A stretch of DNA of 64,000 bases. Source: Polyangia bacterium (GTDB taxonomy: Bacteria > Myxococcota_A > Polyangia > Polyangiales > JAUICN01). A program made the position numbers and the translations under genes. The notes under the pieces were generated by a model. It ran no database searches. It saw nothing but the letters and a program-made list of their open reading frames with translations, and was not told the origin of the DNA. The DNA lies in assembly GCA_030427835.1 (NCBI GenBank), contig JAUICN010000003.1, positions 226,965-290,964 of the forward strand. The letters are read 5' to 3'. Below, piece by piece: positions 17,701 through 27,206 of the stretch. Positions within the stretch are counted from its first letter, which is position 1. Each line of letters begins with the position of its first letter.

Positions 17701-19620
17701 TTATACATCCAGTTCTTCCGCACTTGCGAGCGATGCGTGATCCATGATGAAACGAAATCGGGCAGATGGATCTTTTCCCATCAAACTGGAAACGGTATCA
17801 TCCGCTTCCAGGGGTTGATGTACCCCTACCCGCAGGGACTTTCGAGTGGCCGGGTCAAGCGTGGTCTGCCGCAATTCCTCAGCGGTCATTTCCCCAAGCC
17901 CCTTAAACCGGCTCACTTCCGCCCGATCTGGCTGCCGAAGCCCCTCAAAAATACGATCTCGGTCCGAGTCATCCAAAGCCCAATGGGTATCTTGACCCAC
18001 ATCAATTCGATACAGCGGAGGCTGGGCCAAAAACACATGCCCCTGTCGAATCAGATCGGGCAGCATCCGAAACAGAAACGTAAGAAGCAATGTCGCAATA
18101 TGATGCCCATCGCTGTCGGCATCCATCAACAGAAAAATGCGATGATACCGTAGTTTCGAAAGGTTAAAATCCTTGCCAATTCCACAGCCCAGGGCAGTCA
18201 CCACGTCCTGCAGCTCCCGGTTGGAAGCGATCTGCGCCGCCGTAGCACGTTCCGCGTTCAGCACCTTGCCCCGAAGTGGCAACACGGCCTGGTAGCGCCG
18301 ATCGCGCCCCTGCTTGGCGTTGCCGCCGGCACTGTCGCCCTCCACCAAAAACAGTTCACAACGGCTGGGGTCAGTACTGGAACAATCCGTAAGTTTACCC
18401 GGCAAATGGAGACGAGAGTGCACCGCCCCCTTGCGGGTCACCTGTTGACTTGCGGCGCGACTGGCCTCCCTTGCGCGGGCTGCCAATACGATCCGGGCTA
18501 CAATGGACTCTGCAGTCTGCGGATAGTCATGGAGCCACTGTTCGAATGCAGGCCGAACGGCGCTCTCGACCATCCCCGCGATTTCGGAGTTGTTTAGACG
18601 ATCCTTCGTTTGCCCCTGAAACTGGGGTTCCTGAACGAACGCACTCACCAGACCCACCAAGCCCTCACGAATATCTTCTGGAATGATGGTAACGCCCTTG
18701 GGCACCACCTTACGGTGGGTCATCCAACCACGGATCGCCCGGCTCATGGCCTGCTTAAGCCCGTTCTCGTGGGTACCACCGTTGCCCGTGGGGATCCCAT
18801 TGGCATAGCTCCGCAACACCGCATCGGGCGATTGGGTCCATTGCAACACCACTTCCAGGGCCGCAAGGGAACCATCCTTGCCCTTCAATGTGAGCGAAAA
18901 AGGATCCGCATGGACCATAGCTTTCCCGGACCGCACCACCAGGGTTTGCAGATAGTCTGTCAAACCACCGGGATGGTGAAACTCCTGAAAGTTTTCTTTC
19001 TCGGAGGAACGAAAACGTAAACGGAGGCCACCGTGGAGATAACTTTTCGTCTCCAACCGGGACACGATCGTATCCACATCAAATCGATGTTTGTTTCCGA
19101 ATATTTTCACGTCCGGGCGAAAATGAATCGTGGTGCCGCTTCCCCGGGCTTCCCCGGCCCTGCTCAGTCGGCTGGCAGGCACACCCCGTGCGTAGGATTG
19201 GCGATGCCGAAATCCGTCCCGTACCACGGTGGCTTCAAGGGATTCGCTCAACGCGTTGACCACCGAGGACCCCACCCCATGCAAACCACCGGACACCGCG
19301 TATCCGCTTCCGCCAAACTTGCCCCCCGCATGGAGCGTACAGAGTATAAGTTCCAGGGCCGAACGCTTAAACTTGGGGTGCTTGTCTACCGGAATGCCAC
19401 GGCCGTTGTCACTCACGGTGGCACCACGGCCATCCCCATCCAAGGTCACATCAATGCGGGTGGCATGACCGTTGATCGCTTCATCCACAGCGTTGTCCAC
19501 GATTTCCCAGAGCAGATGGTGGTATCCACGCACATCCGTCCCACCAATGTACATGGCAGGCCGTTTGCGAACCGGGTCCAACCCTTCCAAAACCTCTATC
19601 GATGATGCGTCGTAAGCCAT
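17701..19620 (-). CDS. parE: DNA topoisomerase IV subunit B (GyrB/ParE family)
   Basis: ATPase subunit of a type IIA topoisomerase, 639 aa. The GHKL ATPase domain shows VLEGLDPVRKRPAMYIGG, WEIVDNAVDEAINGHA, SDNGRGIPVD and GLHGVGSSVVNALS. The transducer domain is followed by the TOPRIM domain with LFLVEGDSAGGNAKQGRDRRYQAVLPLRGKVLN and the DxD metal site LLMDADSDGHHI. The C-terminus FKGLGEMTAEELRQTTLDP is standard. The lack of the GyrB insertion, the length and the adjacency to parC favour ParE over GyrB. It starts 3 bases after the parC stop. Confidence 0.93.
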   Translation of the reverse strand: MAYDASSIEVLEGLDPVRKRPAMYIGGTDVRGYHHLLWEIVDNAVDEAINGHATRIDVTLDGDGRGATVSDNGRGIPVDKHPKFKRSALELILCTLHAGGKFGGSGYAVSGGLHGVGSSVVNALSESLEATVVRDGFRHRQSYARGVPASRLSRAGEARGSGTTIHFRPDVKIFGNKHRFDVDTIVSRLETKSYLHGGLRLRFRSSEKENFQEFHHPGGLTDYLQTLVVRSGKAMVHADPFSLTLKGKDGSLAALEVVLQWTQSPDAVLRSYANGIPTGNGGTHENGLKQAMSRAIRGWMTHRKVVPKGVTIIPEDIREGLVGLVSAFVQEPQFQGQTKDRLNNSEIAGMVESAVRPAFEQWLHDYPQTAESIVARIVLAARAREASRAASQQVTRKGAVHSRLHLPGKLTDCSSTDPSRCELFLVEGDSAGGNAKQGRDRRYQAVLPLRGKVLNAERATAAQIASNRELQDVVTALGCGIGKDFNLSKLRYHRIFLLMDADSDGHHIATLLLTFLFRMLPDLIRQGHVFLAQPPLYRIDVGQDTHWALDDSDRDRIFEGLRQPDRAEVSRFKGLGEMTAEELRQTTLDPATRKSLRVGVHQPLEADDTVSSLMGKDPSARFRFIMDHASLASAEELDV

Positions 19621-19623
19621 GCG

Positions 19624-22056
19624 CTACTTCCTCTTGCCCGATCCCGTGCGTTCAGGAAGATCCACCACGGCAGGCGCCACGGGCACCTCACCCTGAACAT
19701 GCCCCCTTTTGACGAGAGCAAACCCCTTACCTCCCCGGCCCACAACCTCATATTTGCGCAGGGTGACCGTGAGCTCGCGCCCGGAATCACAGCGAACACG
19801 CAGCGCATCGCTGGGATTCACCAGGATACCCGTTGCTACCACCCCATCGTCCGGCGCCAAACGGATGAGCCGAACTCCCTTTGCCGCTCCACCCACCACA
19901 GGAACGTCGCTCACCGAACAAAGCAGCGCACGGCCCTTCGCGGTCACACAAACAATCACCGCATCCTCGTCCACACCCCCATGCACGCCCACCACACCAT
20001 CTTCGGGCTCCTCAGAAACACGCATGAACCGACGCCCCGAACGGGTCGATGGCGCGCGAAAACCACGCAGTGAAAAGCGCAACACCTGCCCCTGCCGACT
20101 GATAGCCACACCAAAGGGGGCTTCAGGCTGTTCAGCGGACGGGTCCACCTCGGGAACATCAAACACCCGAGGATCTGTGCCCATCGCTTCCACAATGCGC
20201 TCACCATCCCCGAACTTCACCAAGGTCTGCGCGGGCTGGCCGTGGCCGGACGTCGCTGGAACATCCGCGATTCGCGTCGTGTAGGCCACGCCACGGCTCG
20301 AAAACATCATCAACGACGAACGAACGGAACCGGGGATCAGGCGCCACACACGGTCACCTGATCGCACACGAACCGATTCCACGTCCTTCACCCGTTGCTG
20401 ACGTTTGAGCCAACCCTGATCGGTGCACACCACCACAGCATCCTCATCCGCAATAAAGTCCTCCTGGGAAAACTCCACGTCTTTCGCGTCCCGAACCAAC
20501 GCTGTTCGTCGGGGGACCCCGTAGGTTGCGCGCACTTCAGAAAGCTCACTCTTGATCAAGCCCCAGCGGGCATCCTTACTCTTGAGCAACTGTTGAAGCT
20601 TGCGTGCGGCAGACCGCCTCTCCTTCAATTCCTTTTGAATGACCAGAATTTCAAGTTTCGCCAGTCGATAGAGCTTGAGCTCCAGAATGGCGTCCACCTG
20701 ATCGGCTTCCAGCTGAAACCGTTTGATCAGCTTCGCCGCGGCGTCGGCCTTCCCCTCCGACCGACGGATGATACGAATCGTCTCATCCAGAGCGTCAAAA
20801 ATAATCTCAAACCCCTCAAGAATATGGATACGACGTGTCAGCTGCTCCAAATCGTGGGTAAGGCGCCGTGTGACCACCTCCATACGAAACGCCAGAAACT
20901 CCTGGAGAACAGTCTTCAAACCCACACGACGGGGAGCACACACCTCCGCGCCCTGCACCGGCACAAGGCAGGTCATATTCACAGCCACATTTTGGGAAAA
21001 TGGGGTGTGTTTGTACAAGTAGGCCGCGATCAGCTCAGGGTCCGTGCCCTTCTTGAACTCACAAACGATACGGCACTCCTCATCACTCTCGTCGCGAACA
21101 TCTACCAGTGCTCCGAACTTTTTCGACAGAATCACGTCTGCGATGCGCTCCACCAACAGTTGACGCTCCACTCCGTAGGGGGCGGAAGTGATCACAAAAC
21201 GAACCGGGACCCGGCGCTCGGATTCCACTTTCCATTGGCCGCGCAAACGCAAGGACCCATGCCCATCGGTGTAGGCCTGCTCCAGTTCATCCTTGGTGCA
21301 CACCAACTCTCCACCCGTGGGAAAATCCGGCCCTTTCACCCATCGCATAAGTTTGCGTATGGGTAGTTCGGGATCGTCGATGAGTGCCATCGCAGCGTCG
21401 ACCACCTCACCAAGCGAATGCGGAGGAATCGACGTGGCCATGCCCACCGCGATCCCCTGACAACCGTTCACCAGCAGGTTCGGGAACTGGGCCGGGAACA
21501 CCACCGGCTCTGTCCGGGTGCCATCGTAGTTCGGCCGAAAACCCACGGTATCCGACCCCAGCTCCGTCATCAAAGCCTCAGCAAGGTGCCCCAGGCGTGC
21601 CTCGGTGTAACGCATGGCGGCTGCGCCATCACCGTCCGGCGATCCGAAATTGCCGCGGCCATCCACCAGGCAAAGCCCCATGGAAAAGGGTTGGGCCATA
21701 CGAACCAACGCATCGTAGATCGCAGTGTCACCGTGGGGGTGAAACTTACCCATCACGTCTCCCACAATGGCCGCAGACTTGCGATGCCGCGTGCCATGTT
21801 TCAAACGCAGCTCGTTCCACATGGTGTACAGAATGCGCCGGTGAACCGGCTTCAAACCGTCACGCACGTCGGGCAATGCACGGGAGGTGATGACGCTCAA
21901 CGCATAGTTAAGATAACGACGGCGGGTCTCATCCGCGAGAGAGACATCCTCCACAGACTCAAACGCCAGTGCATCCTGCACATCGGCCATGCTCTTGTTT
22001 CGGGTTTTTGAGCTACGTGTGTTGGATCCGCTGGGCTTCTTAGGGGCGCGTGCCAT
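19624..22056 (-). CDS. parC: DNA topoisomerase IV subunit A (GyrA/ParC family)
   Basis: DNA breakage-reunion subunit, 810 aa. The winged helix carries [22 protein letters not shown] and [30 protein letters not shown] (quinolone-resistance-determining region). The catalytic Tyr is in [10 protein letters not shown]. Coiled-coil and C-gate regions follow. The C-terminal pinwheel has several degenerate blades and a late GRGGKG sequence that resembles a weakened GyrA box. It starts with about 30 Lys/Arg/Ser-rich residues. parE follows 3 bases downstream, giving a parC-parE operon. GyrA identity is less likely given the immediate ParE neighbour, but gyrase genes elsewhere would settle this. Confidence 0.9.
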   Translation of the reverse strand: MARAPKKPSGSNTRSSKTRNKSMADVQDALAFESVEDVSLADETRRRYLNYALSVITSRALPDVRDGLKPVHRRILYTMWNELRLKHGTRHRKSAAIVGDVMGKFHPHGDTAIYDALVRMAQPFSMGLCLVDGRGNFGSPDGDGAAAMRYTEARLGHLAEALMTELGSDTVGFRPNYDGTRTEPVVFPAQFPNLLVNGCQGIAVGMATSIPPHSLGEVVDAAMALIDDPELPIRKLMRWVKGPDFPTGGELVCTKDELEQAYTDGHGSLRLRGQWKVESERRVPVRFVITSAPYGVERQLLVERIADVILSKKFGALVDVRDESDEECRIVCEFKKGTDPELIAAYLYKHTPFSQNVAVNMTCLVPVQGAEVCAPRRVGLKTVLQEFLAFRMEVVTRRLTHDLEQLTRRIHILEGFEIIFDALDETIRIIRRSEGKADAAAKLIKRFQLEADQVDAILELKLYRLAKLEILVIQKELKERRSAARKLQQLLKSKDARWGLIKSELSEVRATYGVPRRTALVRDAKDVEFSQEDFIADEDAVVVCTDQGWLKRQQRVKDVESVRVRSGDRVWRLIPGSVRSSLMMFSSRGVAYTTRIADVPATSGHGQPAQTLVKFGDGERIVEAMGTDPRVFDVPEVDPSAEQPEAPFGVAISRQGQVLRFSLRGFRAPSTRSGRRFMRVSEEPEDGVVGVHGGVDEDAVIVCVTAKGRALLCSVSDVPVVGGAAKGVRLIRLAPDDGVVATGILVNPSDALRVRCDSGRELTVTLRKYEVVGRGGKGFALVKRGHVQGEVPVAPAVVDLPERTGSGKRK

Positions 22057-22103
22057 ACATTTTGTCGTTCTGGTAAGGAGAGATAGTTAACATGAAGCGG
22101 CTT

Positions 22104-23801
22104 CTAACTCACAGAGGAGTCAACATCACTGCCTGAATCGCCTTCTGAAGAACCAGAAGGCACAACGGTTTTCTCCCGAACCTGCACAGTCTCCCCTTCC
22201 TGGGCCGCCATCGCTGCTGTCACCGCCAGATCTCCAGTCACGTTAATCGAAGAACGGGCCATATCAAGAAACCGATCCACTCCCAGGATCAACGCCAAAC
22301 CATCGGTGGGAATCCCAGCGGTGGTCAACACAAGCGCGATCATCACAATGCTGGCGCCGGGAACCCCAGCCGTTCCAATGGATGCAAGCGTTGCCGTGGC
22401 GACAATCCCCAGCTGATCCATCACCGAAAGGTCGATCTGAAACACCTGAGCAATAAAGACCGCAGCTACCCCCTGGTAAAGCGCCGTACCATCCATGTTC
22501 ACCGTCGCCCCCAATGGAAGGACAAAACTGGCCACGGGGTTGCTCACCCCAAGATTCTCCTCCGCACATTTCATGCTCACCGGAAGAGTCGCCGAGGAGG
22601 AAGACGTGGAAAACGCGATCAACTGGGCTGGGCGAATCGCCCCCATGAAACGAAGGACTGGAACCTTGGTGAAGAGTTTCACAATCATCCCGTAAACGAG
22701 CCCACCGTGAATCAACAGCCCAATCACCACGGCAAGGGAATACACCAGCAGGGCCGACAGCACGCTGACTCCACTTTGACCCACCACATCTGCCACAAGT
22801 GCCGCCACCCCAAACGGAGCAATTGCCATCACCATGTGAATGATCATGATCATGGCGTTTTGCAGGCGATCGAAAAAAGCCACGATAGGTGAGCCTTTGC
22901 CCTTTTCAAGCAGGGTGATGGCGATACCAAGCATCAACGCAAAGAAAATCACCTGGAGCATATTCCCCGACGCAAGCGCATCGATAGGGTTCTCAGGAAT
23001 AATAGAAAGGATATTGTCCATCGGCGACGGGGCGTCCGCCGCCATACCGGCCTTGGACCCTGCGGCGCCCGCATACTGCCCCTGCAAAAACACCCGATCG
23101 GCCTCAGCCACGTAGTTTCCTGGGCTCACAATATTGGCCACAATCAATCCGATGGAGACCGCAATCGCTGTCGTCACCATGTAGAGGCCAAGCGTCCGCC
23201 CACCCAAGCGCCCCAACCGACGCACGTCACCCAGGCTCGCCACGCCCACAAGCAATGAAGAAAACACCAAGGGCACAATCGTCATCTTCAACATGCTCAT
23301 GAAAATGGTGCCAACGGGGCGCACAAACGTGACCACGTGTTCCCCGATACCACTCACTGGACGCGGAAACTGGGCAAACCCACCTTCCGATAGGGGCTCA
23401 GTGCGAACGCGCAGCCAAACAGAAACCGACTGCCCCACATCGGGATTCCCCATCGCCTTCTTGATGATCTTGTCTGGATCCCTCAGCGACAATTTTTGAT
23501 CGTAGGGAAACAGCACCTCTACCCAACTGGGAACTTTGATCTTTTTCCCAAGGGCATCTTCCTTCATTTCGTACCGGGATTGCACAATCGACAACTGGCG
23601 GACTCGATGTCGAGTAACGCCAAGCAGCCGATCAAACGGCACCACGGAATCCTCGCGGTCCGCGTCCATTCGAACGTGCAAACTCTCAAGCGCCTCCACA
23701 CGGTAGATGTCCGCCGGCAGGAACGACGAGTTGGGTCCAAGAAAAATCCCAACGACTGCCCCTACCACCATTCCGATCAGGATTTTCGTATACACCTGCA
23801 T
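22104..23801 (-). CDS. Dicarboxylate/amino acid:cation symporter with large extracellular insertion
   Basis: SDF (DAACS) family secondary transporter, 565 aa. The re-entrant loop serine motif TSSSSATLP and the cation-binding NMDGT motif in LPLGATVNMDGTALYQG are intact, as are the second hairpin (GTAGVPGASIVM) and the Asp in VDRFLDMARSSINVTGD. TM1 (about 5-25) is separated from TM2 (about 160 on) by roughly 125 polar, charged residues that are absent from typical DctA/GltP proteins and should face the periplasm. ATG 23801 has GGGGAGG upstream at good spacing; GTG 23813 is the alternative. It lies 47 bases upstream of parC on the same strand, though a functional link is not obvious. Confidence 0.92.
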   Translation of the reverse strand: MQVYTKILIGMVVGAVVGIFLGPNSSFLPADIYRVEALESLHVRMDADREDSVVPFDRLLGVTRHRVRQLSIVQSRYEMKEDALGKKIKVPSWVEVLFPYDQKLSLRDPDKIIKKAMGNPDVGQSVSVWLRVRTEPLSEGGFAQFPRPVSGIGEHVVTFVRPVGTIFMSMLKMTIVPLVFSSLLVGVASLGDVRRLGRLGGRTLGLYMVTTAIAVSIGLIVANIVSPGNYVAEADRVFLQGQYAGAAGSKAGMAADAPSPMDNILSIIPENPIDALASGNMLQVIFFALMLGIAITLLEKGKGSPIVAFFDRLQNAMIMIIHMVMAIAPFGVAALVADVVGQSGVSVLSALLVYSLAVVIGLLIHGGLVYGMIVKLFTKVPVLRFMGAIRPAQLIAFSTSSSSATLPVSMKCAEENLGVSNPVASFVLPLGATVNMDGTALYQGVAAVFIAQVFQIDLSVMDQLGIVATATLASIGTAGVPGASIVMIALVLTTAGIPTDGLALILGVDRFLDMARSSINVTGDLAVTAAMAAQEGETVQVREKTVVPSGSSEGDSGSDVDSSVS

Positions 23802-23880
23802 AGTTGGCCGCACCTCCCCGTGAAGCCACCGTCTGTAGCAGCCGGAGCCTCCCCCGTCGACTCACGGGAGATACATCGGC

Positions 23881-26100
23881 CTAGGGGTGCACGTCGTCTT
23901 CAGACAGTTGATCGATGAGGCCCAACCCAATCGACAGTGCTTTCTGTACTCTTGCCAGGGCTTCCTGACGATCCCCATCCCTCTCCCGGGCGGCACGAAG
24001 TCGGCTTGAGACATCTTCCAATTCCGTCCGAGTCGCGGTGTACCCTTCCTGGGTGTTCGACAGTTTGCCTCGCAGTTCTTCGCATTCACGTCGACTGGTC
24101 TCGAGCTCTTCTGCCAGGCGATCACGCATTTGCGTCGTTTCATCCAACGCCCGGGACAACTGTTCTCCCCTGCCGTCCGATTCCGCCAGCTGCCGTCCAA
24201 GCGAGGCAACCTCATCTGCATGCTTACGCTCCATTTGGGAGTGGCGAGTTTCAAAACCTTCCGACAGTTCTGTCCGTAGATCCTGCTGTTGCTGAACATG
24301 TTCGTCCCGGGTTCGCTGCAACGTATTCTCAAACTCCGCTCGCAGCTGCTCTTCCCGACCCTGGGCCGCCCCTTCAAGGTCAACCCGAAGCTGGGCCAAT
24401 GCCGCTTCCCGTTCATCCTCCAGTTCAGCCACACGCCGGGCCAAGTTCCGTTCGTAGGTCCGTTGCGCCTCCGCCAAATCAGCGTCGTGACGCATGTCTG
24501 CAGAACGCAATGCCTCCTGAAGTGCCGCTTCTTGCTCGTTCCTGGCCTGCTCCAACTCCCCGGCATGTTGCTGACGAATGGATTCCTGAGCCTCCCGGTG
24601 AGTGTCCTCCAAGGCGGACATTTGCCCCTGCAAGTCGGAACGCAGGGCACCCAGTTCCGTGCGGTGCCTCACCCTTGCGGACTCCATTTCCTCTTCCCGT
24701 CTCCGTTCCAGAGACGCCAAGGAAGCGTCGTGTTCTGCCCGAATGGACTCCATCTCCGCGGCCCTTGCGGCGATTTGGGCATCCAGTTCCTGATCCAGGG
24801 CCCTCACCCGATCCGCTTCCTTGGACAGGCGAGATTTCAGGTCATCTTCCCGTTTACGGGCCGCCTCCACGTCGGACTCCAGCTGGGCCACCGTATCCCG
24901 CTCACCGTGGACATCCCGTTCCAGCACCACGATCCGGTCCTCCAGATCCGCCTTCTCACGCTCCAGAGCCAGTTGCCCCTCCCGAGCGTCCAGCAACTGC
25001 CTTTCGCGGGCCCCCATGTCGTCTTTTAGGGACAAGATTTCCTTGTCTTTTCCATTCAAAGATTCACGAAGCTCGAGAAAGTCTCGACTTGAAATCCCGC
25101 CGCCCTTGCCGAGCTTCGTCCGAAGTTCCGCCACCTCGCGCACAAGACGATCCCGTTCTGCCGCCTTACGACCCAACTCACGAACCTCCCGGCGCAGCTG
25201 GGTGACCTCCTCCCCCGAACTCCCAGTCGCAACGATGGCGGGCGGAACAGAATCCACCCGAGATTCAGGCGCGGGCGCTGATGCCGGCACCGACGCAGGT
25301 ACCGATGCAGCAACAGGTGCGATTCCATCTTCCTGGACCTGAAATACCAGGGAGGATTCGTCGTCTATCTCCTCCACCTCATCGTCCAAGCGAACCGCAC
25401 CCTCCTGCACGACCTCAGGTTCCACTGCGTCCGCCACAACTCCATCGTCCATGTCCACGTCCTCCACCTCATCCACGTCCATCACCGAACCTTCTTCAAT
25501 CACGGAAATCTCGTCCAAGTCCTCGGCATGTTCTGCCGCCTCCGCGACCTTGGGCTCCACGGAAATCGCCTGCGTAGCCTCTTCTTCGTTGCTCACAAGT
25601 GCTTCGAAAGCACTGTCCGCGAACGCATCCATTTCCGCGTCCACGTTCTCGGTGTTACCTGAACTGACAACCGAACCCTCCGCAGGCGTTCCGTTCTCCC
25701 CAGGGGTGGAAGCACCCTGTGCCTGAATACCCAGTAGCTCAGCCACCGTGCCGTACAGAGCTGAAGCAGCCACTGGCTTTTTCACGTACACATCGGCTCG
25801 AGTCCGCAACTTGCGATGTTGGGCAAAGACCTCGTCTGCGCTGGGGTCCCCAGAGAGAATCACCATGGGCAATGTCTTGAGGGCCGAACTCCGTTTGATT
25901 CGCTTACCTACGGAAAACCCATTGATGTCCCCCAGTTCCACTGACAGCAGAATCACGGCCGGGGGCGACGCCTTCCCGGCTTCAAGGCCCTCCTCGGGGT
26001 TGGCATATGCCTCCATTTTGAGGCCTTTTTCCTCAAAAACACCACGGACCTCCTCTGCAAACAAGGATTCGGCCTCAAACATGAGAACGCGCAAGGACAT
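23881..26100 (-). CDS. FrzS-like pseudo-receiver coiled-coil protein
   Basis: 739 aa. Residues 1-125 form a response-regulator receiver fold (RVLMFEAES, then PPAVILLSVELGDINGFSVGKRI, then FAQHRKLRTRADVYVKKPV). The phosphoacceptor Asp position is Ser53 and the acidic pocket is incomplete, so it probably cannot be phosphorylated. The FAQHRKL...ADxYVxKPV segment closely matches Myxococcus FrzS, a polar social-motility protein with an atypical receiver and long coiled coil. An acidic, Val/Glu/Asp-rich linker (about 130-275) precedes about 450 residues of continuous coiled coil rich in Glu, Arg, Ala and Leu. It is cytoplasmic, with no TM. It follows the ECF sigma/anti-sigma pair by 71 bases on the same strand. 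A role in polarity or motility is inferred from FrzS. Confidence 0.85.
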   Translation of the reverse strand: MSLRVLMFEAESLFAEEVRGVFEEKGLKMEAYANPEEGLEAGKASPPAVILLSVELGDINGFSVGKRIKRSSALKTLPMVILSGDPSADEVFAQHRKLRTRADVYVKKPVAASALYGTVAELLGIQAQGASTPGENGTPAEGSVVSSGNTENVDAEMDAFADSAFEALVSNEEEATQAISVEPKVAEAAEHAEDLDEISVIEEGSVMDVDEVEDVDMDDGVVADAVEPEVVQEGAVRLDDEVEEIDDESSLVFQVQEDGIAPVAASVPASVPASAPAPESRVDSVPPAIVATGSSGEEVTQLRREVRELGRKAAERDRLVREVAELRTKLGKGGGISSRDFLELRESLNGKDKEILSLKDDMGARERQLLDAREGQLALEREKADLEDRIVVLERDVHGERDTVAQLESDVEAARKREDDLKSRLSKEADRVRALDQELDAQIAARAAEMESIRAEHDASLASLERRREEEMESARVRHRTELGALRSDLQGQMSALEDTHREAQESIRQQHAGELEQARNEQEAALQEALRSADMRHDADLAEAQRTYERNLARRVAELEDEREAALAQLRVDLEGAAQGREEQLRAEFENTLQRTRDEHVQQQQDLRTELSEGFETRHSQMERKHADEVASLGRQLAESDGRGEQLSRALDETTQMRDRLAEELETSRRECEELRGKLSNTQEGYTATRTELEDVSSRLRAARERDGDRQEALARVQKALSIGLGLIDQLSEDDVHP

Positions 26101-26171
26101 GGATCCGTTTTAAACCCTTTCAATGCGCCACACAATCGTGCTCTCTTCTAAATCCCCCAGGGAACCATCCC

Positions 26172-27206
26172 CTAGGGAACCGTCCAGTCGGAACTGGCAG
26201 CTAGCCTCAACAGGCCTTCCCTATCCATATCTCCGGTAAAGGCGTAGGACACCGCCCCGTTTTGGTACACAGGCACCGTGTAACCACCCGCCTCCCCAAA
26301 ACGAATCTCTCGGCCACCCACCTCCACACGCCCTCGAGGCGCGCCCTGCACCCGATCGTTGGCAAAAACCAACACGGTCACACGACGCCCCGCCACATCG
26401 TAATAGAGAGTTGCTCCCTGCCGATCACCCACCTCGGTCAGCCTGGCGCCCAGGAAACGGGCATTGGTACCCCGAAAATGGGCAAGGCGGACAGGGAACT
26501 CCACTTTCCCCCGAAAAAAACCAGCAACTTTCTCCGGATGTTCTCCGGGCACATCCACAGGCACATCCATCGAATGGGCATGCACCACCCGGCGCAGCAG
26601 GCTGGGCCAACCCTTGGAAGCCGTGGATACAAACGCACCCGGCTCCACACCACTTCCACTGCCAATCCTACCCTGGGGTGCCCTATCCGGAGTGACTGTT
26701 CCCTGGGATAGGGATCCCACAAATCGCGAGCCTGCCGGTGCGGACGTCACAGAGACCCCGACACTCGGCAACGACCCCACACCTGGAGATTCGGAGGGGG
26801 CCCCCTCCCCCATGACTGGCTTCAAGGATCCGCCCCCCTGCCACAGCACCAACCCCACAGCCGCCGCCGCTGCGAAAAAAGACCCCGCCACAAGGGATCG
26901 CGATGCCAACGCCCTGGGTTCACTCCCCTGCTCACCAGAACCCGTCGTCACAGCACCCATGGCAACCACATCCCGTACAGAATCAGAGCGACCTGAAAGC
27001 CCGATCAAACGATCTCGTAACTCCTTCGAAGCAGGTTCCACTGCCATGGCCGCACGCACCTGATGCTTCATCGCCAATGCCTCTTGAACCGAAACGCGGC
27101 ACGCTGCGCAAGCATCCAAATGCAGATCAAACAGCACTTTGCCCTGGGCATCAAACTCCCCATCCACATAGGCATCCAAGTGCCCTCGAACCTGGCTGCA
27201 CTTCAT
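26172..27206 (-). CDS. Anti-sigma factor with zinc-finger (ZAS) domain
   Basis: 344 aa, starting MKCSQVRGHLDAYVDGEF. The ATG overlaps the stop of the sigma-factor gene by 4 bases (ATGA), the classic ECF sigma/anti-sigma coupling. The N-terminal zf-HC2 domain has the HxxxCxxC motif (HLDACAAC, His29/Cys33/Cys36). A TM helix (SFFAAAAAVGLVLW) lies around residues 100-122, followed by a Gly/Ser/Pro-rich periplasmic linker and a C-terminal domain (about 200-344) with strands such as VAGRRVTVLVFAND and GGYTVPVYQNGAVSYAFTG. The C-terminal domain is like those of many proteobacterial anti-sigma factors thought to sense envelope signals. Earlier in-frame starts would overlap the sigma gene more and were not used. 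Confidence 0.9.
   Translation of the reverse strand: MKCSQVRGHLDAYVDGEFDAQGKVLFDLHLDACAACRVSVQEALAMKHQVRAAMAVEPASKELRDRLIGLSGRSDSVRDVVAMGAVTTGSGEQGSEPRALASRSLVAGSFFAAAAAVGLVLWQGGGSLKPVMGEGAPSESPGVGSLPSVGVSVTSAPAGSRFVGSLSQGTVTPDRAPQGRIGSGSGVEPGAFVSTASKGWPSLLRRVVHAHSMDVPVDVPGEHPEKVAGFFRGKVEFPVRLAHFRGTNARFLGARLTEVGDRQGATLYYDVAGRRVTVLVFANDRVQGAPRGRVEVGGREIRFGEAGGYTVPVYQNGAVSYAFTGDMDREGLLRLAASSDWTVP

Noticed and set aside
22104-23801. Interpreting the symporter insertion as a frameshift artefact
   Set aside because: The frame stays open through the insertion and the flanking TM helices are intact, so an in-frame insertion is the simpler reading.
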